From JBNKEI01 sp050288705 (lineage in GTDB: Bacteria; Myxococcota; Myxococcia; Myxococcales; UBA5297): a stretch of 38,115 nt of DNA. The translations under genes and the position numbers were made by a program. The stretch is from NCBI GenBank assembly GCA_050288705.1, contig JBNKEI010000002.1:1-38115 (forward strand), given 5' to 3'. The notes beneath the pieces were generated by a model. It was not told the origin of the DNA. It saw only the letters and a list, made by a program, of their open reading frames with translations, and did not search any database. Below are positions 1-8,426 of the stretch, piece after piece (position 1 is the stretch's first letter; each line of letters begins with the position of its first letter).

Positions 1-620
1 ACCAAGGCGCTAATAAATATTGTATAAATAATGTAAGAATTAAATTTAGTTCTTTCCGCCATTGCTCCCGAAACAATGGTGGCAGCAGTAGCCGCAAATA
101 CCGTTTGAAATAGAAGAAACGCATACGACCAGGTATCTGATTCATACCCACTCAAGAAAAATCCGGTTGTTCCAAAAAGACCATTGGATTTTCCAAACAT
201 TAAAGCGAATCCAAAAGCCCAAAAAATTAGAGAGCCGAATGAAAAATCAAAAATATTTTTCATGAAAATATTCACCGCATTTTTTGCTCGAGTGAATCCG
301 GCTTCTACCAAAGCAAAACCAGCCTGCATCCAAAAAACTAATACTGCAGCTACCACAAGCCAAACATAATTAACCGCGTACCCGCCAGTAGAACCTAAAG
401 GAGTGTTTTCAATAGATTTGGCGTCGGTGATTCCTAGCTGATCGCGAAACTGCTCCCATGTCATTGCCGCGCTTGTACCAGAAGGTACTGCGTCATCGGC
501 GTGGGCCGCCGAGGCACCCAACAAGCAGACCAACGCGATTCCCCCGATCCATCGACTTACCAGGCGCCTTTTCCTACTCATCGGTATCCTCGCTTCCCAA
601 TCTTCTCTTGCTGATGCCAT
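1..620 (-). CDS. amt: Ammonium transporter (Amt family), 5' part only
   Basis: This is the N-terminal portion of an Amt/AmtB ammonium channel; the 3' end runs off the left edge of the window. The translation has a basic signal-peptide-like start (MSRKRR..., then a hydrophobic run ending in AHA), followed by the hallmark first helices: FWMQAGFALVEAGFTRAKNA, a segment with NIFMKNIFDF, and ATIVSGAMAER. Amt proteins move ammonium across the inner membrane and are usually paired with a PII (GlnK) gene, which would lie outside the window. Two in-frame starts are possible. The ATG at 620 has a strong GGAGG seven bases upstream and sits about 34 bases behind a predicted sigma-54 start site, so it is preferred; the ATG at 581 (13 codons later) gives a tidier signal peptide. 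The family call is firm and the start is moderately sure. Confidence 0.93.
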   Translation of the reverse strand, partial: MASAREDWEARIPMSRKRRLVSRWIGGIALVCLLGASAAHADDAVPSGTSAAMTWEQFRDQLGITDAKSIENTPLGSTGGYAVNYVWLVVAAVLVFWMQAGFALVEAGFTRAKNAVNIFMKNIFDFSFGSLIFWAFGFALMFGKSNGLFGTTGFFLSGYESDTWSYAFLLFQTVFAATAATIVSGAMAERTKFNSYIIYTIFISAL

Positions 621-663
621 GCCTCGACCTCCAAATAAAGTGACATTCTTTCCAGTATAAGAT

Positions 664-679
664 TGCAGCCCACATGCCA
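664..679 (-). promoter_or_regulatory. Sigma-54 (RpoN) promoter of amt
   Basis: On the minus strand the sequence reads TGGCATGTGGGCTGCA. It matches the -24/-12 consensus TGGCACG-N4-TTGCA at all but two positions and keeps the required GG and GC exactly ten bases apart. Transcription would start near 654, leaving a leader of about 34 bases before the GGAGG and the ATG at 620. Ammonium transporter genes are classic NtrC/RpoN targets, so context and motif agree. I did not find a clear NtrC site (TGCACC-N5-GGTGCA) upstream. Confidence 0.7.
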
Positions 680-788
680 CTTCTAGCTTGGTACCGGCGT
701 TATCGGCCTTTGGCCACAAAAATCACCAGGTTAGCGGTCGATACACTAGGCATGCATACTGTCGAAAAGTAAAAAAAGGTACATTTCG

Positions 789-815
789 GTGGGAAACTGA
801 GGGTTAACCCCCACC
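789..815 (-). terminator. Possible terminator after the Rrf2 gene
   Basis: GGTGGG (789-794) and CCCACC (810-815) are complementary, and the perfect palindrome GGGTTAACCC (801-810) lies within the same stretch. On the minus strand a run of seven T follows about nine bases after the stem. The stem is short and the T run is displaced, so this could equally be an operator for the downstream amt gene. Confidence 0.3.
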
Positions 816-848
816 AGAAGGAAGGAAATCTGTTCAAAACCAATCGTT

Positions 849-1319
849 TTAGCTATTCGGCCGCGAGTTTCCGACCAATTTGGAATCGCCAGGAGCAAAA
901 ACCGATTCCATGGCTAGCTGGTCAAGTTTAGCTGACCGATAAACTTCAAGCATTTTTTCTTGGCCCTGCTTCCAAATGCGAGCCATAGTGCAAGAGGGAT
1001 TTAACTTGCAGGAGTCATTTCCCTCCAAACAAATGTTCATCACGATGGGGCCCTTCACCGCCTCAATTACTTCCAGAAAGCTTATTTCCGATGCAGGCTT
1101 GCCCAACAAATATCCGCCTCGGGAACCACGAATCGAGCGCACTAATCCTTTGGTGGCAAGAATTTTTAGAATCTTTGCCAGAAACTCTTCTGGAGCTTGC
1201 ATGGAACGCGCAATTTCCCGGAAAGAAACCACCGTCTGCGGCGGAATAGATGCCAAGTAGATCATTGCCCGCAGGGCATATTCCACGTTACGGCTAATCT
1301 TAAGCGCGCGCTTCTGCAT
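849..1319 (-). CDS. Rrf2 family Fe-S transcriptional regulator
   Basis: The 156-residue protein has the Rrf2/IscR/NsrR architecture: an N-terminal winged helix (VEYALRAMIYLA at about 12-23, then REIARSMQAPEEFLAKILK, then the wing RGSRGGYLL) and three cysteines at 97, 104 and 110 that would bind an Fe-S cluster. The Cys spacing of six then five residues resembles NsrR (nitric oxide sensor) as much as IscR, so the ligand sensed is open. An AAGAAGG precedes the ATG by four to five bases. It is transcribed in the same direction as amt, 228 bases upstream of it. No isc, suf, or nitric-oxide detoxification gene is next to it, so the targets cannot be read from context. The family assignment is confident; the specific role is not known. 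Confidence 0.9.
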   Translation of the reverse strand: MQKRALKISRNVEYALRAMIYLASIPPQTVVSFREIARSMQAPEEFLAKILKILATKGLVRSIRGSRGGYLLGKPASEISFLEVIEAVKGPIVMNICLEGNDSCKLNPSCTMARIWKQGQEKMLEVYRSAKLDQLAMESVFAPGDSKLVGNSRPNS

Positions 1320-1396
1320 AGTGCCTTCTTTCCGAACAGCTAGTTTTTAACGGAGATATCCCATTTAACCAGCAATTTCTGATAGACATGCCGTAA

Positions 1397-2239
1397 ATGA
1401 TTGACCTTCATAGTCATACCACTTTTTCTGACGGAGAACATTCCCCCAGCGATTTGATTCGCTTGGCTAAACAAGCGGGCATCAAGGTACTCGCTATCAC
1501 TGACCATGATACGGTGGAAGGTCTGGCCGAAGCAGAAATTGCTGCTTCCGAACAAAGCATTACCTTGGTTGGGGGAATCGAGCTTTCTGCTGAGCTGAAT
1601 GGTCGGGAAGTTCACATTCTAGGCCATTTTCTGGATTACCGATCGGAACCACTTCAGGAATTTACCCGTCAACAGCAACTGCAAAGACATTACCGGGCAA
1701 CGGAAATTGTTGATCGTCTACGGCAATTAGACCTGCCCTGCACCGTTGAAGAAGTTCTAGAAGCCAGCAATGGCAAAAACATTTGCCGACCACACATTGC
1801 GCGAGTGTTGCTAAATCGTGGATATGTACGCACCATTGCTGAGGCTTTTGATCGCTTTTTGGGAATCGACAAACCAGCATATGTGCTTCGTAATCGTTTG
1901 CCTACCAGTAGGGCGGTAAAAATAATTCGCGCATCAGGAGGAATTGCTACCCTGGCCCACCCCTGTCTAAACCAAGTAACCCCCCAGGAAATTGCTCAAC
2001 TTCAGAAAGAGGGAATAGTGGGGGTGGAGGTGGGGCACCCCACCCAGCCGGCAAAGGCTCAGGTGACACTATTGGTGGTGGTCAAAAATCTGGGCCTTAT
2101 CCCTACTGCGGGAACCGATTTTCACGGAATTTCGGTTTTGCCCGATCGCCCGTTCGGAACCATCAGCATGAACAAGAATGATTGGAAAAATTACACTATT
2201 GCTCACAAACAGTCGACCTTAACCGTTCTTACCCCTTAA
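1397..2239 (+). CDS. PHP-domain phosphoesterase (TrpH/YciV-like)
   Basis: This 280-residue protein is a stand-alone PHP metal-dependent phosphoesterase. It carries the metal-binding motifs in order: HSHTTFSDG (5-13), TDHDTVEG (35-42), GIELSA (60-65), H73/H77, and GTDFHG near the C-terminus. Characterised relatives are 3',5'-nucleoside bisphosphate phosphatases or 5'-3' exonucleases acting on short RNAs (E. coli YciV/RNase AM); either activity is possible here. An in-frame TAA directly precedes the ATG, so the start cannot be further upstream, yet no Shine-Dalgarno is evident; translation may be weak. It is divergent from the Rrf2 gene (77-base gap) and followed by serA after ten bases, so the two plus-strand genes are probably cotranscribed. 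Confidence 0.88.
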   Translation: MIDLHSHTTFSDGEHSPSDLIRLAKQAGIKVLAITDHDTVEGLAEAEIAASEQSITLVGGIELSAELNGREVHILGHFLDYRSEPLQEFTRQQQLQRHYRATEIVDRLRQLDLPCTVEEVLEASNGKNICRPHIARVLLNRGYVRTIAEAFDRFLGIDKPAYVLRNRLPTSRAVKIIRASGGIATLAHPCLNQVTPQEIAQLQKEGIVGVEVGHPTQPAKAQVTLLVVVKNLGLIPTAGTDFHGISVLPDRPFGTISMNKNDWKNYTIAHKQSTLTVLTP

Positions 2240-2249
2240 AGGATATGCA

Positions 2250-3479
2250 ATGCTTCCAGTTACGTCGTTTCCGAAAAGCGAAATCAAAGTACTGCTTTTA
2301 GAAGGAGTTCACCCGGTAGCTCAGCAGGCTTTTGCCAACGAAGGATTTCAAGTGGAATCCTTGGACTCAGCCCTGCCGGAAGCAGAACTCGCCTCGCGCA
2401 TTCGCAACGTTCACCTTTTGGGAATCCGTTCCAAAACCCAGGTAACCACTGCTGTTTTGGAGAATGCTAATCGGCTTCTCTCTATTGGAGCTTTTTGCAT
2501 TGGCACCAATCAAATTGCCCTGCAGTCGGCCAACCGTCGGGGTATCCCGGTTTTTAATGCTCCTATTTCCAACACGCGCTCAGTTGCGGAAATGATTTTA
2601 GCGCAAATTATTATGCTTTCCCGAAAGCTATATGATCGTTCGCGCGAAGTTCACGCTGGGCAATGGCGCAAGGTGGCTACCGGAAGTCACGAAATTCGTG
2701 GTCGCACGCTGGGTATAGTGGGGTATGGCCATATCGGCTGCCAGGTAGGTGTACTCGCCGAGGCAGTGGGAATGAAGGTACTATTTTATGACATTGCGCC
2801 TAAACTTCCCCTTGGAAATAACCGCCCATTGGGCTCCTTGGCTGAGCTTTTGCCAGTTTGTGATTATGTAACCCTTCACGTACCTGCCACGCCCCAAACC
2901 AAAAATCTGATAGGCGAAAAAGAGCTTAGGCAAATGCAACCCGGAGCGTGTCTTCTTAATGCCAGCCGGGGAACTGTAGTAGACATTCATGCTCTCGCCA
3001 ATGCTATCCGTGCTAACCATTTGGGAGGTGCGGCAGTAGACGTTTTTCCTGAGGAACCAGAAGGCGCAGTCGATGATTTTTCTACTCCCTTGAATGGTCT
3101 TCCTAATGTAGTGCTTACCCCGCATATCGGTGGTTCGACCGAAGAAGCACAAGAAGCCATTGGCCGAGAAGTGTCGTCAGCGCTAATTAAGCTAACCAAT
3201 GTGGGCACCACTGCTGGCTCGGTAAACTTTCCGCCCATAGAACTACCCTTTTCTTTGGGAGCCCATCGAATTCTTAATGTGCATACTAATGTTCCTGGTG
3301 TCTTACGCGATATAAACCGTATTGTTTCTGACCTGAATGCAAATATCCGCGCCCAGCATTTAGCCACTGACGCAGAAATTGGTTATCTAATTATGGATTT
3401 GGACCAAGACGTTTCTTTAGAAGTCCGCAATGCAGTAGCTGCTTTGCGCACTAGTATTCGCACACGAATTCTTTTTTAG
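2250..3479 (+). CDS. serA: D-3-phosphoglycerate dehydrogenase
   Basis: The 409-residue protein oxidises 3-phosphoglycerate to 3-phosphohydroxypyruvate, the first step of serine synthesis. It is the short E. coli-type enzyme (E. coli SerA is about 410 residues), with the NAD-binding GIVGYGHIG at 155-163, active-site residues R240 (NASRG), E269 (FPEEP) and H292 (LTPHIGGST), at the same numbers as in E. coli, and a C-terminal ACT domain from about 335 that in the family gives feedback inhibition by serine. AAAGGA lies six bases before the ATG. It follows the PHP gene by ten bases and is probably read with it. It converges on the chemotaxis operon, with a perfect hairpin between. No other serine-pathway gene is in the window. 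Confidence 0.97.
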   Translation: MLPVTSFPKSEIKVLLLEGVHPVAQQAFANEGFQVESLDSALPEAELASRIRNVHLLGIRSKTQVTTAVLENANRLLSIGAFCIGTNQIALQSANRRGIPVFNAPISNTRSVAEMILAQIIMLSRKLYDRSREVHAGQWRKVATGSHEIRGRTLGIVGYGHIGCQVGVLAEAVGMKVLFYDIAPKLPLGNNRPLGSLAELLPVCDYVTLHVPATPQTKNLIGEKELRQMQPGACLLNASRGTVVDIHALANAIRANHLGGAAVDVFPEEPEGAVDDFSTPLNGLPNVVLTPHIGGSTEEAQEAIGREVSSALIKLTNVGTTAGSVNFPPIELPFSLGAHRILNVHTNVPGVLRDINRIVSDLNANIRAQHLATDAEIGYLIMDLDQDVSLEVRNAVAALRTSIRTRILF

Positions 3480-3489
3480 TCCTCGAATA

Positions 3490-3518
3490 CCCTCTCCCAA
3501 AAAGCCAAAGGGAGAGGG
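3490..3518. terminator. Perfect 9-bp hairpin between convergent genes
   Basis: CCCTCTCCC (3490-3498) pairs perfectly with GGGAGAGGG (3510-3518) around an 11-base loop. It lies between the ends of serA (plus) and the chemotaxis receptor gene (minus), where a bidirectional terminator is expected. No strong T run follows on either strand, so it may instead protect the transcript ends. Confidence 0.55.
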
Positions 3519-3555
3519 AAATACTGCCCGCCGGAAACTAGATTTATTGAAGCCA

Positions 3556-5280
3556 CTAAAATTTTTCAAAATTTCGGTCATCATCTTCTTCGGGACTATT
3601 TAAATCAATAATTGCTCCACCGGATGACGGCTCCGAAAATTTCGGTTCTTCTCCTGATTTCGCCAAATGAATATGTTCCCCAGCTAGTCGTTTGGAATTG
3701 TGGTGCGAACGTGCGGGGAGATGTTTCATACTGCGACGTGAATGAGTTTCCGATAAGTCTGCCCCCAATGAATGCTGACCATTCTCGCCAACCTTGAAAA
3801 ATGACAGTATTTGGTTTAAACGGGCTGCTTGCGCGGAAAACTCTTCAGCATTAGATGCAAGCTCTTCCGATGCCGAAGCATTCTGTTGAATAACTTGGTC
3901 GAGCTGTTGCATTGCTTTGTTAATTTGTTGGGCGCCGGAATTCTGTTCGGCGCTAGCTGAACTAATCTCCTGTACTAAATTGGCGGTTTTTCTGATTGCG
4001 GGAACCAGCGTTTTGAGCATTTCACCAGCATTCTCCGCTACCTTAACACTGCTAAGAGAGATTTCGCTGATTTCACCGGCGGCTACTTGACTGCGCTCGG
4101 CTAATTTACGCACTTCTGCGGCCACAACTGCAAACCCCTTTCCGTGCTGGCCGGCACGGGCTGCCTCAATTGCCGCGTTTAATGCCAATAAATTGGTCTG
4201 TCGAGCAATTTCTTCTACGATAACGGTCTTGCTAGCAATTTCGTGCATGGCTTCTACTGCTTGCGCAACCGCCTTCCCGCTACTTTCTGCCTGCTCTGCT
4301 GACTGCACACCAATGCGTTCGGTTTGTCGGGCGTTTTCCGCATTTTTACTAATGCTAGATACCATCTGTTGCATGGAAGATGAGGCTTCCTCCGCGGAAA
4401 CTGCCTGCTCGGTAGCGCCTTGAGACATTTGCTCGGAAGTGGCGGTCATTTCCTGGCTACCATGAGCTACATGTTGGGAAATGGTGCGAATATCCGATAC
4501 AGTTGCTCCTAACTTGCTAGCCATATTGCGCAGTGCATTGGCGAGCTGACCGAGTTCGTCCTGTTGATTAAGATCAATAGTTGCATTGAGGTCGCCATTG
4601 GCTATTGCCTGAGCAAAGTTTACGCTTTTGGAAAGAGCACTAGTAATACCACGAGAAATAATTAGCGAAAGAACCATACCTCCAATAATTCCCACCAACA
4701 ACACAACAATAGCAACCCAACGATCGCGCAAATACATTTCATGGCAACGGTCGTATTCTACCTTGGCAGCTTGTTGATTTATTTCAATTAGCGCCTGAAT
4801 ACGATCAGTAATTGGGTCAATGGTCGGATACAGCTCTTTTTCGGCATACTCTACTAACCGTTCTGAATCCTCTTTTTGAACGATTTCCTTTAATTTATTC
4901 AATGAAAAAGTAGCTCTTTTAAACAACGGCTTAATCTCATTTACTACTTTTATCTCGTCCGCGTTAAGATAAGTGGCAAGATAGGAATCCCACAGTGTGC
5001 GAATATCGGTTGTGGCTTCTTCAATTCCTGCTTGCCCTTCCGCCCACGACATGGCCCCAGAACGCATTTTGTGACAGGCATCTACTATGTAAATCGCATA
5101 CTTGTCGGAAATAATCTTTAGGTCACGCATGGGAATAACGCGGTCTTTATATACGGTATCCAAGCCCTCATTCACTTCCCCCATTCCTTGTATTCCCATA
5201 AGACCGATTCCTAGAAGCAACCCAGCCATTACAAAGACTAACAAAAACAGACTCGTTGAAACTTTAATGTTTTTAAGCAT
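3556..5280 (-). CDS. Methyl-accepting chemotaxis protein, last gene of che operon
   Basis: The 574-residue transmembrane receptor has TM1 at about 8-30, a four-helix-bundle-type sensor domain (about 31-187), TM2 at about 188-209, a HAMP domain (about 210-262), and a cytoplasmic signalling hairpin whose tip EEIARQTNLLALNAAIEAAR (356-375) is the invariant CheA/CheW contact. After the hairpin (about residue 495) comes a flexible tail ending DDDRNFEKF. The final five residues, NFEKF, fit the aromatic-x-x-aromatic pattern of the CheR/CheB-tethering pentapeptide (NWETF in E. coli Tar). The ligand is not predictable. The gene starts 15 bases after cheW and ends the operon. It is the only canonical receptor here and is probably the dedicated input of this pathway. 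Confidence 0.96.
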   Translation of the reverse strand: MLKNIKVSTSLFLLVFVMAGLLLGIGLMGIQGMGEVNEGLDTVYKDRVIPMRDLKIISDKYAIYIVDACHKMRSGAMSWAEGQAGIEEATTDIRTLWDSYLATYLNADEIKVVNEIKPLFKRATFSLNKLKEIVQKEDSERLVEYAEKELYPTIDPITDRIQALIEINQQAAKVEYDRCHEMYLRDRWVAIVVLLVGIIGGMVLSLIISRGITSALSKSVNFAQAIANGDLNATIDLNQQDELGQLANALRNMASKLGATVSDIRTISQHVAHGSQEMTATSEQMSQGATEQAVSAEEASSSMQQMVSSISKNAENARQTERIGVQSAEQAESSGKAVAQAVEAMHEIASKTVIVEEIARQTNLLALNAAIEAARAGQHGKGFAVVAAEVRKLAERSQVAAGEISEISLSSVKVAENAGEMLKTLVPAIRKTANLVQEISSASAEQNSGAQQINKAMQQLDQVIQQNASASEELASNAEEFSAQAARLNQILSFFKVGENGQHSLGADLSETHSRRSMKHLPARSHHNSKRLAGEHIHLAKSGEEPKFSEPSSGGAIIDLNSPEEDDDRNFEKF

Positions 5281-5295
5281 AAGTTCTCCCCAATA

Positions 5296-5811
5296 CTACA
5301 CCATGGAAACGCTATCCTCACTGGATTTAACTTCTGCCTTGGTCACTGCAAGCTCGGCTACCGAAAACACTTTTTGAATGTCCAAAATTAGAAATAAATT
5401 ATTACTGCGCCTTCCCATGCCTTTGAGAAATTCCGTAGAAAGACGGGCGCCAAAACTAGGAGCGGGTTTAATTTCGCTTTCGTCCATTTCGAAAACCTCC
5501 TGCACCGCGTCTACCAGCACTCCTATTAGAAACGAGTCATTATCCACAAAAACTTCAGTCACAATTATGCAGGTGTTTACAGTCCTCGGTTGAATAGACA
5601 TTCCCAATTTAGCGTTAAGATCAACTACCGGGAGAACAGTTCCCCTCAAATTAATAACTCCGCACATCCAGCCAGGCATTCTGGGAATATGAGTGACTAC
5701 CGAGTATTCGAGAATTTCCCTAGCATTACCCACATCGAGAGCATAAATTTCCGCCCCCAATTTAAAGGTCAGATACTGATTTATTTTCTCATTTTCAACT
5801 AATTCGTCCAT
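5296..5811 (-). CDS. cheW: Chemotaxis coupling protein CheW
   Basis: This 171-residue protein is a single CheW domain that links receptors to CheA. Typical landmarks are YLTFKLGAEIYALDVGNARE near the start, IPRMPGWMCGVINLRG with the conserved INLRG, and VLPVVDL. The length is normal for a one-domain CheW plus a short C-terminal tail. It lies 11 bases after cheB and 15 bases before the receptor gene, inside the continuous minus-strand che operon. CheA carries its own CheW-like domain at the C-terminus, and the two together would form the ring around receptor tips. Confidence 0.96.
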   Translation of the reverse strand: MDELVENEKINQYLTFKLGAEIYALDVGNAREILEYSVVTHIPRMPGWMCGVINLRGTVLPVVDLNAKLGMSIQPRTVNTCIIVTEVFVDNDSFLIGVLVDAVQEVFEMDESEIKPAPSFGARLSTEFLKGMGRRSNNLFLILDIQKVFSVAELAVTKAEVKSSEDSVSMV

Positions 5812-5822
5812 TGCTTCTCTCC

Positions 5823-6911
5823 TTACATAGAACGATTAGAACCTGACTGCCGGTTCGCATATTTGAGAATTGCTGACGGAACGGCATGCAAAGGAAGAAC
5901 ATAATCAACGGCATTAAGTTTAATCGCCTCATTCGGCATGCCAAAGACAACACAAGTCTTTTCATCCTGAGCAATGGTTATGGCGCCAGCTTGCCTCATT
6001 TCCAAAAGTCCCAGCGCACCATCATCCCCCATTCCGGTTAACAGTATTCCTAGTCCATTTTTTTGTGCGTTCTGTGCAACCGAGCGAAATAGCACGTCGA
6101 CTGACGGTCGATGCCTACAAATTAATGGACCATTGCGCACTTCTACCGAATATTGGTTATGCTTGCGCACCAACAAAAGGTGTTTGTTGCCATGAGCAAC
6201 TACTACTCTCCCTGCATGCACAGCGCAACCGGTATAAGCTTCCACTACTTCTACGTCACATTCCTCGTTGAGCCGCCGAGCGAATTGCTCAGTGAAGAAT
6301 TCGGGCATATGCTGCACTATAACAATGCCGGGACTGCTATTTGGCAGCTTGGTAAGAATTGTCCGCAAAGCCTCGGTCCCGCCAGTTGATGCTCCTATGG
6401 CAACAACCTTTTCAGTAACAAAAGGTGAATGAGCAGTGAGTCGACGAGGAATAATCGCATCAGCGCTTAATTTGTCGGGAATTTCTAAAGAAATATTGTT
6501 TTTCAGCTTGGTAAAAGCCGCAGCGCGTATAGCATCACAAATGCGCACTTTCTCTTCCTCAAAAAATTGGTAATTAGCAATATTCGGCTTAGCAATAACA
6601 TCCGCCGCTCCGTATTCCAGCGCCTTCATAGCCACTGCTGAACCAGACTGAGCCAAGGACGAGCAAATGATAGTCGGAATAGGATGCTGCTTCATTACTT
6701 TCTTCAAAAAAGTAAGCCCATCCATCCCTGGCATTTCAATATCTAAGACCAGTACATCTGGCAAAATTTCTCTTATCTTTTTTACCGCCTCAAAAGGCCC
6801 ATCAACCGCCCCGACTACTTCCAGCAATTGGTCAGAGGAAATAACCTCCCGCAAAGCTTGTCTTACCAGCGCGGAATCATCAACTATGAGTACGAGAATG
6901 CGCTTTTTCAT
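5823..6911 (-). CDS. cheB: Chemotaxis protein-glutamate methylesterase CheB
   Basis: The 362-residue protein has a receiver domain (phospho-acceptor D57 in LVLDIEMPGMDG) joined by a linker (about 120-165) to the methylesterase/amidase domain. The catalytic triad is visible: S175 in GASTGG, H201 in VQHMP and D296/D297 in GMGDDG. It removes methyl groups from receptor glutamates and deamidates glutamines, and is activated by phosphorylation from CheA. It overlaps no neighbour: 15 bases follow cheDR and 11 precede cheW. It is the counterpart of the CheR domain in the preceding fusion gene. Confidence 0.97.
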   Translation of the reverse strand: MKKRILVLIVDDSALVRQALREVISSDQLLEVVGAVDGPFEAVKKIREILPDVLVLDIEMPGMDGLTFLKKVMKQHPIPTIICSSLAQSGSAVAMKALEYGAADVIAKPNIANYQFFEEEKVRICDAIRAAAFTKLKNNISLEIPDKLSADAIIPRRLTAHSPFVTEKVVAIGASTGGTEALRTILTKLPNSSPGIVIVQHMPEFFTEQFARRLNEECDVEVVEAYTGCAVHAGRVVVAHGNKHLLLVRKHNQYSVEVRNGPLICRHRPSVDVLFRSVAQNAQKNGLGILLTGMGDDGALGLLEMRQAGAITIAQDEKTCVVFGMPNEAIKLNAVDYVLPLHAVPSAILKYANRQSGSNRSM

Positions 6912-6926
6912 AATCGCCCACTTGGC

Positions 6927-8426
6927 CTAAATTTTTTTATAGATAGAACGTCCAACACTCGAAACTGGTAAATCGAGACCGTGTAAGGATTCGGAATGCG
7001 AAACAAAAAGATAACCTCCGTTGGCAAGTCGTTTACACACTTTGGAAAGAATTTGCTGCTGTCTGGCTCGCTCAAAATAAATAAGAACGTTTCTGAAAAA
7101 TATGAAATCGAAAGTCTCGCGAATAGAGTATTCCGCATCCATTAGATTTTGAATATGAAAAATTACTCGTTCTCGCAAATAAGAACTGATTTTTACGCGA
7201 GTTTGGTGGCCGTTTTTACTTTTAAGCAAATATTTTCGACGCCAATGCTGAGGCAATGGCTGAATGGAGTCCAACAAATAAATAGCTTTACTAGCTTTGT
7301 TAAGCACCTTGGTAGACACATCACTCGAGTGTATACGAAAATCCTGCGGCAGTTTATTGACGTTAAGGTACTCTGCAAGCACCATGGCCAAGGTATAGGA
7401 TTCTTCACCAGTAGAACATCCTGCACTCCACCCAATGATTGGTTTACGAACGCCTGCTCCTAGGTTTTCTAACAAATCGGGAAGCGCAACCTTTGAAAGA
7501 TATTCAAAATGCTCGGGCTCACGTAGAAAAGATGTCTTATTAGTTGTCGCAAGATCAAAGAAATAGGTTTGTTCGCTCGAACTGCTCTTGAGAAATTCAT
7601 GGTAATATATCTCGAAAGTATTAGCTTTCAATTCGCGAAGGCGTTTTAACAAACGCGCCTCAAGCATATGTCGCTTGGTTATGGGCATACGAATGCCCAA
7701 TCGTTTTTCGATTAAAGCAGCAAAAATATTAAACTCGGAAACAGACATTGGGGCAACAACAAACTCCGCATCGCCTCGTACGTATCCATTTTGGCTCGTA
7801 TTGCTTTTAGAAAACGTTTGCCGGTTGGAAACTGATACATCATCAACGACGTCAGAGCAATCATCAAACAGGACCAAAGAATTCTCTTTAGGCGTTTTAG
7901 AAATTTTCGCTGACGGTTTACGTATGCGTTTCATTTTTCTAACAAACACACTACCTGACTGAGAATGAAGAACAACTTTTCTTCCCAGTGTTCCGCCCAA
8001 ATCTTTGCTTTGGATAGGTATCCCTTCTGCTTCCAAAAATTTGACGGCAAATTCCGAATTCGAATTAGGGAGTCGGCTGTCAAAACCCATGTCTTCCAAA
8101 ACATTGGCGCCACCAAACACTTTGGCCCAGAATTTCCTTCGATCGCCTCCCAACTTGGCCATGGCATTAATAAGCAATTCCATAGCATTTATTCCAAATC
8201 GCCCTTCGTTACTGTAAAAAAAATTTGTGTCTCCTAGCGGTTTGGGCAACATAAAATGATTCATTCCCGCCACTCCCGATTGCGTATCCGCAAGACACAC
8301 ACAAACACATGAACCTAATATAGTAACAATTTTCTCATCTCTATTAGTTACATAATAGTCGCCTAGCTCAACTATATGAGTTGGACAGCGCGCGATACTA
8401 TCTGGCAATAATACTCGATCACTCAT
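6927..8426 (-). CDS. CheD-CheR fusion: receptor deamidase plus methyltransferase
   Basis: A single 499-residue frame encodes two adaptation enzymes. Residues about 15-168 are CheD, with the catalytic Cys40 in ILGSCVCVCLAD and His57 in GMNHFMLP. A polar linker rich in Ser, Asp and Lys spans about 169-226. Residues about 228-499 are CheR: an N-terminal helical domain with LATTNKTSFLREPEHF (292-307), the SAM-binding GWSAGCSTGEESY (332-344), and FRNVLIYF (444-451). CheD deamidates receptor glutamines and in some species binds CheC or receptors; CheR methylates receptor glutamates. The start overlaps the cheY stop by four bases (ATGA), so translation is coupled. There is no frameshift or stop between the domains. 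CheD and CheR are normally separate proteins, so this fusion is the oddest part of the operon. Confidence 0.95.
   Translation of the reverse strand: MSDRVLLPDSIARCPTHIVELGDYYVTNRDEKIVTILGSCVCVCLADTQSGVAGMNHFMLPKPLGDTNFFYSNEGRFGINAMELLINAMAKLGGDRRKFWAKVFGGANVLEDMGFDSRLPNSNSEFAVKFLEAEGIPIQSKDLGGTLGRKVVLHSQSGSVFVRKMKRIRKPSAKISKTPKENSLVLFDDCSDVVDDVSVSNRQTFSKSNTSQNGYVRGDAEFVVAPMSVSEFNIFAALIEKRLGIRMPITKRHMLEARLLKRLRELKANTFEIYYHEFLKSSSSEQTYFFDLATTNKTSFLREPEHFEYLSKVALPDLLENLGAGVRKPIIGWSAGCSTGEESYTLAMVLAEYLNVNKLPQDFRIHSSDVSTKVLNKASKAIYLLDSIQPLPQHWRRKYLLKSKNGHQTRVKISSYLRERVIFHIQNLMDAEYSIRETFDFIFFRNVLIYFERARQQQILSKVCKRLANGGYLFVSHSESLHGLDLPVSSVGRSIYKKI

Noticed and set aside
2781..3367. Long minus-strand frames opposite serA
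   Set aside because: They are shadows of a conserved gene in other frames; no ribosome sites or family features.
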